The notes under the pieces: generated by a model
The model's database searches: none
The model's input: the letters and a program-made list of their open reading frames with translations, nothing else
What the model was told of the DNA's origin: nothing
Position numbers and translations under genes: made by a program
In this document: piece by piece, positions 1 through 9,800 of the stretch
Position numbering within the stretch: the first letter of the stretch is position 1
How the letters are laid out: every line of letters starts with the position of its first letter
NCBI RefSeq assembly: GCF_003672135.1
Contig: NC_039506.1
Coordinates: 19,004,497 to 19,068,496 of the forward strand
DNA length: 64,000 nt
Source of the DNA: Ooceraea biroi
Taxonomy: Eukaryota; Arthropoda; Insecta; Hymenoptera; Formicidae
Direction: 5' to 3'

Positions 1-50
1 TGCTAACAGACTCTGGCAGCAGATTGACAGCAGAAACCGAACAGAATCTC
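1..50 (-). repeat. Inverted copy of the ~49-bp minisatellite unit
   Basis: On the minus strand this stretch reads as the same unit found in direct orientation at 508-690 (core CTGTTCGGTTTCTGCTG followed by CAATC). The outermost bases (TGCTAACAG) also match in reverse the end of the array near 760-770 (AGTTAGCA). The left edge and the array may therefore be the two ends of one inverted-repeat element, cut by the window edge. Confidence 0.55.
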
Positions 51-507
51 CAGCTTTTGGCCATTCATATTTACGATATATTAAAGCATGTGTTTACTTT
101 TAACACACTATAAATTGGCATTTTATATTACCATGTGTTAAAAGAACGCATTTGTTTGTTTGTTAAATTAAAGTACATTTGGCTTGATATGTCTTTCCGA
201 CAGTTCGTTGCATAATCTCTCTCTTATTGTTAATTTATTCTAATCTGAAGTCCGAATTTTGCCTTCGAACTTCAGATTGCTCGTGGCGTGCGTGAACTAC
301 ATGGACGTTGTCCATGGGAGCCTCTGTGCCGCAAGTGCAAAAATTTTCAGAAAAATTAATATTATCATGCCAAGGCGCGTATATTAACTTATATAACTGT
401 TAGGCTGAATCTTAACATCGAGTAAGAACTCGACGCGTGCACCGCATAGAGGTGCGGAGCGAAAACACATATTCATAGCCGTGTAAATTTGAATACTGTC
501 AAAAGCT

Positions 508-690
508 GCGGATCCTGTTCGGTTTCTGCTGCCAATCTGCCGTTAGATTCCGCGCGCGCAGATCTTGCTCGGTTTCTGTCGACAATCCGACTTCGAGCCA
601 TGTTTGCAGATTCTGCTCGGTTTCTGCCGCCAATCCGTTCTTAGATTTTGTGAGCAAGCTCTGTTACATTTCTGGCACCAATTTGTCGAA
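508..690 (+). repeat. Minisatellite of ~49-bp units (four copies)
   Basis: The core CTCGGTTTCTGCCG-CAATC recurs with its CGG at about 520, 570, 618 and, in degenerate form, 667, giving a period of 48-50 bp. The open reading frame that crosses it simply reflects the repeat. Flanking 51-507 and 691-938 are AT-rich and show no gene. Confidence 0.6.
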
Positions 691-938
691 TTAATCGTTA
701 ATAACAACTTCTGTATCAAATTTGTTGTCTTTTGGCTGGCAATAGTTGATAGCAGATAGTTAGCATCATCTGCTTTCGGCAGACTTGGCTATCTGGGTAA
801 ATTTTATTTGGATTTATGCCCGTTTTTAATATATTATATCAACATTTTATTCTTCTGTGAGTACGCTTGATGATATATTGTTAAAAGGATTTTATATTCT
901 ATTATACTATCTCTCATACACATTGTACATTTATTTAG

Positions 939-1996
939 TGCCTACGCCAATCGAAGCCGTCGAAGTGACGCTACGTTTCCCCGGTCGATTCCTTGCCACG
1001 GACGAGACACGATTCGCCAGAGAGGCTGAGAATTTTCTACGCGAGCTTGGCGCGAGGCTCCGGAAAGACGTGCGAGTGGAGATGAATCAGGACTCAGCGA
1101 TCCTGCATTTTGAGATCGTCGGCGCGAACAAAGTCGATGTGGCGTTCCATCTCGAGGAGCTCACGCGTATTCAGAAGCTATATATGCTGGGCTCATCAGC
1201 GGATGCGACCACCTCGCGCTTCATGCATCGCTCGACCTCTGTGTCGACGCAGGGTCGAGTAGTCACATTGCAACAGCGCGAGATCCTCACGCAACTGGAC
1301 ACGCCGGTCTATCAGACCACGGCAACGCTCGTCCTCGCGGCAGGCAGCGCCTTTGTCATCAGCAGTCTCGTCATTTTACTGATATTATATCGCAAAAAGG
1401 TGAGACAGTCCTTGATAGATAAAATTTTTTCGCAAAATTTTTAAGACAATTGTTGTTTACCTCAGCTTGCATTTAATAGTGATTGTTTTATTCTTTACTT
1501 AACACTGCCATTTTTTATATATTCTTTACGATATTAGATTATCTAATACATATTATGCAATTCTGTAGATTATATTACAATATTATAATGTGTTCATATA
1601 AGTCTTTAATGAAATTCCAAGACAATTATAACATATGTATAAATATTTATTCCGCCGTTTTGTCTATCATTCGCCTTTTTTGCGGCAGCTTCATTCTAAA
1701 TTCTCTAGAACTTCTCTTTTTTTTAAATAAAAAAATTAAACAATGCTACAAACTTTTGTTACAACTCAATATTTAATTGCTATAAGAATGTTATTCGTTT
1801 GTTAAACTGAAGATAATTGTTGCAGATGAAGACGAAGGAGCCCACGCGGACGCTTTCCATGGACCAGCACTTCCTGGCGTACAGCCAGCAGCCGGTCTAC
1901 GTGATATCGGGAACGGAACAAGACGAGAAGGAGAAAGTGGGTGCGCAACAAACGCCAGAGAACATCCATACGTTGGATACCATCGTCGAAGCGTAA
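939..1996 (+). CDS. 3' end of a single-pass membrane protein (two terminal exons)
   Basis: Two exons are visible: 939-1399 (acceptor TTATTTAG, donor AAAAAG|GTGAGA) and 1826-1996 (acceptor TTGCAG, stop TAA). Phases match and give 209 complete codons; earlier exons lie in or beyond 1-938. The protein begins with an approximately 115-residue domain of alternating strands and helices (VEVTLRFPGRFL ... DSAILHFEIVG ... HLEELTRIQKLYMLG) that ends just before a transmembrane helix at about 126-149 (LVLAAGSAFVISSLVILLIL). YRKK and a 56-residue acidic tail follow. This is the layout of a SEA-like or membrane-proximal autoproteolysis-type domain of a type I receptor or cadherin-like protein. That placement is inference from shape; I do not recognise the family. 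Confidence 0.7.
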
Positions 1997-2007
1997 AGTA
2001 AATCTGA

Positions 2008-2013
2008 AATAAA
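2008..2013 (+). terminator. Polyadenylation signal AATAAA
   Basis: A canonical AATAAA starts 12 nt after the stop codon of the membrane-protein gene. It implies a very short 3' UTR ending around 2025-2040, before the transposon that begins at 2110. Confidence 0.6.
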
Positions 2014-2109
2014 GAGTGTGTATGTGAATCGAACTCCGTTCTGTCCCCGGAAACCTTTTCATCTAATTAATGAATTAATGAAATTTCACGTAATTGCGTG
2101 TAACAGACG

Positions 2110-3490
2110 CACAGTGGGGTATTTGTCCGATTTAGCTAGCCAAAAGTCTTTTGTTTTTCAACAAATTTCAATTTCTCATTAATACTTGATTTTTCGCACT
2201 GTTGTATGATGTTAAATATTTTTGTTCGAGTTAATATTTTGACCCCGGATGGTCCTGCAATTTAATTGGAAAATGTCATCTGTAGTGTTTTATTCTACAA
2301 TATATAAAACACAATCAATTATAATATCGTATAATGATCTTATGTTTATAACAATAAAAAGAATAACCGCGAGATTCCGCGACTATTCTTTCTATTACTA
2401 TAACCCAGGAAACACAGTCATATAACAGTGATATTGCCATAATATAACAGAATGTAACACGCAATATAACATGTTCGTTACATGTAATGTATATGTTAGT
2501 TGTAATTTCCCACTCATACGAAATTGCAGTAATATAACAGTAATATAACGTGTTACTAAAATGTTACTTAAATGTTATATAAATGGAATATAATTATTCT
2601 TTCTTCCTCTTTTTATAACTACAGGTTCGTGTTTAATTTATTTTCCTAAACGTTATGCAGAAGTTAGTACTTTGCTCTTGTTTATTATTCGTTCAAAAAT
2701 GTATCACTTCATTGTAGAAATGAACTTATAATACAAGTTGTATCGTGCCGTGATCACCGTTCCTATATATATTTTGTATCATATTTTGCATACGAGAAAC
2801 GGAAGCCATCTAGCGGACGACTCGACATCTGTATGTTAAAAATGGTATATAACATAGACATAATATGCAAATATTACAGTTATATAACATCGCATATTTA
2901 AGTTATATTACTGTTATATTATTATAAATATATATATAACAGAGCAATATAACAGTTTTATAACACAGTTATATTGCAGTTACAAAGAAAATTATGTAAC
3001 TTTAACATTAATAACATATAACAGTTGTTACATTGCGTGTTACTTCTGTGTTATATAACAGTTATATTTTGTGTTTGCTGGGAAACATAAGACCTTTCTC
3101 TTTATATTAATATAAATATAAATGCCGGGACGTACCCTGAAGTATAATAAATTCCTTCTAGTTATATTAAAATTGACTTTATAATTAACCTAAACATGAT
3201 ATTTTTCAATCTGCTTTAAGATTATCCATAATTAATCACTTTCAACTGTAAAGATACAACTTTTGAAAATTGGTTATCTCAAGAACGCCGAAGAAACATA
3301 CGTTTTACTGTTACAGATGCTCCAATTCTGATTGATAGAATCGTTGCATAGCAACGTTGCAAGAAGCAAAAATGTCATATTATTAACTCTCTAACTATTT
3401 ATCTTTACCAGATAGCAATTTGTTTATGTCTAGAACAGATTTAACGAAAGTGACTTTTGGCCAGCTAAATCGGACAAATACCCCACTGTG
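2110..3490. mobile_element. DNA transposon with 39-bp terminal inverted repeats
   Basis: The ends at 2110-2148 and 3452-3490 are inverted copies of each other, starting CACAGTGGGGTATTTGTCC, with about one mismatch in 39. The interior is AT-rich and has no transposase frame, so this is a non-autonomous copy. The superfamily is not certain, and I could not see a clear target-site duplication. A second element is inserted in it at 2404-3082. Confidence 0.7.
2404..3082. mobile_element. Nested AT-rich element with CCCAGCAAACACA ends
   Basis: The left end CCCAGGAAACACA (2404) matches the reverse complement of the right end CCCAGCAAACACA (ending 3082). The interior is a dense scatter of TATAACAGT/ACTGTTATA motifs in both orientations, so it can fold extensively. 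This is typical of a MITE-like foldback element. No coding capacity was seen. Confidence 0.6.
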
Positions 3491-5694
3491 CGACGTATAT
3501 ATACATATATATACATATATATTATTATAAAGCTGCAAGAGATTCTGTACTGATAACGATATGGGAGGAGGACGGTAAGAACGGGTACACGTGGTGGACA
3601 CGGAGGCTCAAGAAGCGGCGTTACGGGTAGTAGACACCACACGGCGCAGATCGATACACAGTACATGCGATATCGTTGGTCGAACAAGCCGCGTCATGTA
3701 TATTCATTTTACCGTAATTTATTGTTTTATATGAGTTATTTTATATCGTGTCCATGGACCATGGACTTTCATTGTGTGATCATGATCATGGATCATGGAC
3801 TCGACGATCAATCGGATGCGCGCGCACGAGACACTTCCTGTTTATAATATAATCGCCAGCTTTTAGTAGATTTGTCAAACGATAATGATAATGACAGAAG
3901 TAAAACATAAAGTTTGTGCTTGTATCCGATATTTGCAATAATAATAATAAATTTATTTTAATAATTTAATGATACAGGAAGAGAGGAAGTGAATTACTGC
4001 CTCTTCCTGTGTCGTACCACGGTCCTTCCTCCGGGAACAAATTTTTGAATTTTTCTTCTGCAAAAACCGGAAGCGTTCTTGCGTGAGCGTTGAATTTATT
4101 AATGGACGAAAAACAGGTCGGTCGTCGAAGATCCAGGTCGTATTTAGGAACGATTTCATCATTCTCGATGATTTACTTTCGTCATTTTAACATGGGGGCT
4201 GCTAATGCAACGATGTCCCTGCTTGGAATTCACGAGTTGAGACATTGTTACGTTAATTATATTAATTTATATCGTACGAATGTAAATATTAGTTTTCCAT
4301 TGTGTTCAATTATTTATATAGACGAAGGTGAAGATATCAGGATCCTCTTGTATCTCCCGAAGACAAGATTGTTCCTAAAAATGCTACATATATATATAAA
4401 AGCACTTATTTATTCCCGTTTTATTAAGATATAAGCAAAATTTAAGGAAGCATGCGAACACGTGATCCGAAATGTGCGGTTTAGCAAGTTTTTTCGTTTT
4501 TTGGTACATGCGTATATGACATGACGAAATTATAAATAAGTTAAGTAAAAATTTAGTGAATTTAATCTTTTAAAATTATTTATGAAAAAATCCCTTTCAC
4601 TCTTCCTATCTGTACATTAGACAGTAAGATTATTCAATTTATTAAAATATATAAAATAATTCATAGATAAATCATTTATTAAGTGTTGCAAATAAAATGA
4701 TCGTGTTTCCTAATTTAAACTTCCCGCGTTTGTAATTCAACTTTCTTTCCATAGGTGGCACGTAATGCGTACCGTTTGACAAGTCCATACATACATGTCC
4801 CCTAGATTAATGCACGTGCACAACCCCTTATATTATACGTTTGTAAATTTTCTCGTACGAGTTCAAACATGATCATAATACGACTGAGGTAACGCGTAAT
4901 ATAAATTTTAGTTTTAGCGATGTTATATTATATTTTCTCCATAAAACCAACCAGCGCATGCACTTGGCGTCCTTTTTGTATATTTGTTTAAAAAGGTAAG
5001 TTTTGCGGATAATATTCCTTTGAGAATACCTTTACTATTACGCAATGCGTGCGTCTACGTGTATATAAATGTTACTTAAATTTTCTTTTTTAACTTGGAT
5101 ATTTTTCTTAAATCACAAACGCAAATCTTAGAACAAAGTATAAATGTGTCGTGTGTTACCCGTAAGAGACACAGTTGTTTGATTTTCACACCCTCGTTTC
5201 ACAGCGTATTACTTGGCGTCATTGCTTATCTTTCTTTTTTGAAACAAATTTGGTTAATAAATCGTATATACCGCGCCACGTAAGCACGGAAACGGGCGGA
5301 AGCGCCCGAGGCGCGCCTAAGACGCGGCGGTCGTACGTCGGGTCCGGTGTTGCGGTTTGCGCGCAGCGCGAGTGACCGATCGAGCGCTCCTGCGGCTGTG
5401 TCGGGTCGCTGCGGGACGGTCTAGGATAGTCGAAGTCGCGCTCCATCTTTCGTACGTCGTTACGTCCTCGTCGTCGTTCCTGCGGTCGCTGCGGATCCGT
5501 GCAGAGATCCGCGACTGCTCGCGATGGAGTGCGAAACGTTGGCATCAGTGTATCCGGAACCGCTACGCTCCTATTAACGGAGGATAGGTGAAACGCGAGA
5601 GGTAGAGACGGATCACGAGGAGGAGGGAAGCCCCCCTGTGTGATGGGTGTCAGGACAGCGAAGAGACGAGGGCAGACCACCTCGTACTCGGGCC
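3491..5694. other. Intergenic, no gene recognised
   Basis: This is AT-rich to about 5280, then CpG-rich as the PKC promoter approaches. A small cluster of palindromes (GTCCATGGACCATGGAC, then repeats of GATCATG) lies at 3750-3800. Reading frames here are short and lack splice or family support. Confidence 0.5.
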
Positions 5695-5717
5695 TCGTTG
5701 TCGTCGTCGTCGTCGTG

Positions 5718-5750
<33 letters not shown>

Positions 5751-5751
5751 C
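5695..5751. repeat. (GTC/GCC)n trinucleotide tract
   Basis: An interrupted run of GTC triplets with a short GCC block sits about 400 bp upstream of the TATA box. It gives serine- or valine-rich frames on both strands that are unlikely to be coding. Confidence 0.85.
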
Positions 5752-6126
5752 TATCATCGCGGTCATCGTCGCGCTGTCGCTACCCCGTCATCGTTCCACC
5801 ACGTTCATCCTCGGCGAACGCCGAGCTGTCGCTAGCGAAGAGAAGACCGCTTTGGTTATGCGCACACGCCAAACCGCAAGCGGGGTGTTCGTTGTAACTG
5901 CACGGGATTCGTCGGTGCCCGTGACACGGGTTCGGGAGGGAAAGGGGCGGCGGGACGACGGCGGAGAGGAACGAGAACACTTGTCAGAGCAGCAGCGGGA
6001 GGGAGAAAGAGTGCGTGGTGGACCGCGGCTCTCCGAGCGAGAGCGAGAATAACTAGAGGGAGGCAGCACGGATCGAGCGTGGGTCGGAGCGAGTCGAGGG
6101 GCGAGAGGAGCGCGACACTCTGCCCC

Positions 6127-6134
6127 TATATATA
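6127..6134 (+). promoter_or_regulatory. TATA box of the PKC gene
   Basis: CTATATATAGG stands alone in very GC-rich DNA, which puts transcription start near 6155-6165. Between there and 6516 no ATG occurs, so the ATG at 6516 would be the first AUG of the transcript. The same promoter segment appears in decayed form near 13500. Confidence 0.55.
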
Positions 6135-6515
6135 GGAGGGTGCTCGGCGCGAGCGGGAAAGCGGAGATACTCGGCGAGGGACGACGTTCTCGGCCGAGAT
6201 TCTCGCATCTTTCGAAGCCGTCACCGGCCCCCGCGGGGCGCAGCGTCATCGGCGTGCGGGTCCGCGTCGCGGAGGTCGCGCTCGGGCGTGAGCGCAGCCC
6301 GCGGCGGGGGTCGCGGGGCGTTCGGACTCGCTCGGCGGACTCGGCCGGGCATAACCTGTTCGCAGCGCGCGCCAAAGTGTCAGCTGGTGTCGCCAGGCGT
6401 GACGGCTCTCGGCGCGGGATTCGAGCGCTCGCGCGTCCCGATCGCACCGTCGACCCTCCTCCCCCACCTCCCGCACGGCCGCCTGCCCGAAGACGCCGTC
6501 GTTAACGCCGTCACG

Positions 6516-6872
6516 ATGTTTACGTTCAAGAAGGGCGTCACGGTGTTCACGGGCAAGATCAAGATCGAGGTCTGCGAGGCAGTGGGGCTACGCGCGACCG
6601 ACAAGCAGCGCAAGTTCTGGCAGGATGAGCCGATACTCGATCCCTACGTCCAGGTGGACATCGACGAGATGCACATAGGCCGATCGTCCACCAAGATGAA
6701 GACCTCCAGCCCGGTCTGGAACGAGTCTTTCAGCCACAACGTGGAGGACGCGGTCATGCTGGGCGTCACCATCTTCCACGACGCGGCACTGCCGCCAGAT
6801 TACTTCGTCGCCAACTGCCACATCCCGATGGAGGAGCTCGCCAAGCAGGACAGCAACAGCTCCGACTTCTGG
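6516..6872 (+). CDS. Pkc98E: PKC exon 1: C2 domain
   Basis: Residues 1-119. Starts MFTFKKG and ends SSDFW before donor GTTAGT, in phase 0. It holds nearly the whole novel-type C2 domain, including DPYVQVDIDE, SSPVWNE and DYFVANCHIPMEELAKQD. The reading frame stays open upstream without an ATG, so 6516 is the first usable start. Confidence 0.93.
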
Positions 6873-9800
6873 GTTAGTTACTCAGCGTGTTGTCTGACTC
6901 CTCGCTACGCGCACATTGCACTGTCCCGATATTGGTGTTGTAGTTGGAGTTAGCAGCTACATTTGCCTCTTATTTCTTACATTGTAAACGAGAATTGTAC
7001 ACTTGTAACAGAAATGGAGCATCAATCTTTTCTGCTGCGTTGTCGCTGTGGCGATGTTGACTTGATGGTCGATACTGTTGATTGGAAATTATATTTGAGC
7101 ACAATCTTGCACAACGCAGTTATTATACAAGGAGAACTTGACTTGATGCATGTTTAAAACGTTAGTTTTATGCACATTTATTTCATTCACTTCATAATGT
7201 ACATTTCTCATCTCAATTTGTTATGTTTCTATGAGACTGTCATATGAGATTATCTAGGAGACAGTCTTCTAGGACGTAGTAGAGACCATTTTTGAAAAAT
7301 GATATTTGTTGACACTCATAGTATTTTTATATTAATGCTTGAAAATACTAATGAAGCTTTCTTATTCGATGATAACACCTTAAATGTTAAAATCACACAA
7401 GTGGGATTTATGTGTGAATGCTTCTTTTAATATATTGAACACACGTTCTATTTATATAATTTACGCGTTTTTAATAAGATCTTGTGTACTATTTTTATAA
7501 TTCAATACATGTTTAGTAGTTAATTAATTTTTTTATTGAATATACGTGCATTTATACACACTTGCTAACGCCAAATACGTGAGAAAGGAGTATAGAAAAT
7601 TGTAAAACTTTTGTGGTACAAAACCAATCGTTATGAAACTTGACAGAAACTTAGTATGAGGTAAAATATGAAGAAATCTAACTAAAATCGACCGGCTAAA
7701 TGAGTGGATCCTGGTCAAAAAGCAGAAAATGTGTCCAATGAATCGTGTGGCGGCAGTGCCATTTACCACTTATATAATCTAATTTTGGCAATAAAATAAC
7801 ATTGTTCGTGAATGGCTCCTCACAAATACTGCAGCTTTGTCGACTACATGAATGAGGAGTGTGTACTTCATAGAATTTCATAAAATGTCATTGGACACAT
7901 TTTCTGCTTTTTGACCAGGATCCACTCATTTAGCCGGTCGATTTTAGTTAGATTTCTTCATATTTGACCTCATACTAAGTTTCTGTCAAGTTTCATAACG
8001 ATTGGTTTTGTACCACAAAATTTAAAAAATTTTCCATACTCCTTTGTACATATGTTTTCATTTATAATAATTATTATTTACTTATTATTATTCTCTTTCT
8101 ATACTTTTCTGTTACATTCGAATAACGTGTCTGCATGTATTATTAACGTATTAACTGCTTCGTCTTGCTGTTTTAAAACGACCTAACGCTTAATTTTTTT
8201 TTTATTTTGCAGTGCTGGGGGGATATGATTTAACGCACAGTAATTGCATTAAAATATACATCTAAAAATTTCATTATATCTACATTAAAATATGAATAAA
8301 ATTGAACGTTGTAGCGCTGTAACATACTCGACAAATCTCGCATGACAATCAATCAACAATTGTTCTATATTATTCTATTCATTATTAATAATATTAAGTA
8401 TCCTGTAATTACTTTGCTTTAATACTCGCAGTTATACTGACGATATAAATAAAAATGTTGCAGGTTGAACTAGAACCTCAAGGAAAATTGAAGGTGAAAA
8501 TAGAATTGCTATGCACTGATCCAGGTAAGAAAAGTCTTTTGTAATACTTGCTGTAAAACGAAATGTGTTATATATCGATATTCTATCAATAGCGCCGTAC
8601 ATGCTCTCACGCTTTATTTTAAAGGTTTAGATGAATCGACGACGAGCTCTAGCTCGATGGAAGGCGCTAGCAACCGGAGTATGAACGCCGGCAAGGAACA
8701 GCGACGGGAATTCAAGGCTTCAAGTCAGGGCTTCAACCACCGGCGTGGAGCGATGCGGCGTAGGATCCATCAAGTGAACGGTCACAAATTCATGGCTACC
8801 TTCCTCAGGCAACCGACATTCTGTTCGCACTGCCATGATTTCATCTGGTACGTATGCTTGTGCGCGCACACACGAGTTGCTTCTCGCCGCTTTGAGACCT
8901 TACGCGCAAGTACTTCTCGACGCTCTATCTTGAAAAGGCCGAGTACGAGGATACTTAACTCTCTCAAGACACTCGGAGATTGGTAGCATGCTTGATCTGG
9001 TGTACAGTTTTACCCACTTTTGCAAAAAAGAGAGAGGGAGAAAGAGAAAGAGAGAAAGATACGTCCAATCAAGGTTGAGTGTAATAACGCGTACCGAATA
9101 CGCATATCGGTCGGAGATTTGAACGAAACGCACAGGGTTGCATGGGGCATTTGGTCTTTCCCTTTAATCTGTCTCGATGCCAACGAGAGGTACCGTATCT
9201 TATACCGATCTTATATACTAATTTATGTGTGATTAACAATGCGTTTGCATCAGAGAGAAAGAGAGAGAGAGAGAGGGAGAAAGAGTGAAGCACTACCGAT
9301 AACCATAATCAAAAATCAGGGCACGGACTGTAGGCAATATAAAAACGGGGACGCTTGGTACCGCTATGACCGGGGTACATTCTGATGAACATTCTGCTCG
9401 GGACGGACCCCCTCCCCTCCCCCTCTTTCAAACACGCATGCTTTGGGATTTATTTGGGGGCGCATATCTTGTACGATTCGTTGAATCCAAAGCGTGGGAC
9501 ATCGTGGTGTGCCTCGTTTGCGCGTCGAATCAATTGGCTGTTTCAATTGGCTTCAATTCATTCTTGAACGAAACGGTAACTAAAATCAAGTAAGCCGGAA
9601 GAGATGCGTGATTGACCGCGATCCGATGTCGATGAGACATCTCGCTCGCGACGATCGCACGAGTCGGGAAGAGAGTCTAGAGACGATGACGAGCTCTAGA
9701 GTAGAATTGAACACGGCAAAAAAGAGAAAAGAAAAAAGAAAGACCGTATCTGTGTCTCAAGGAGGGATCATGAGGATACGATGTGACGTGTTTTGTCTGT

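Noticed and set aside
5640..6500. Several Arg- and Ser-rich open frames on both strands upstream of the PKC start
   Set aside because: They follow from GTC repeats and CpG-rich DNA of the promoter and leader, with no conserved domain.
6288..6515. N-terminal extension of the PKC in the open upstream frame
   Set aside because: There is no ATG in it, and the homologous start MFTFKKG begins at 6516.
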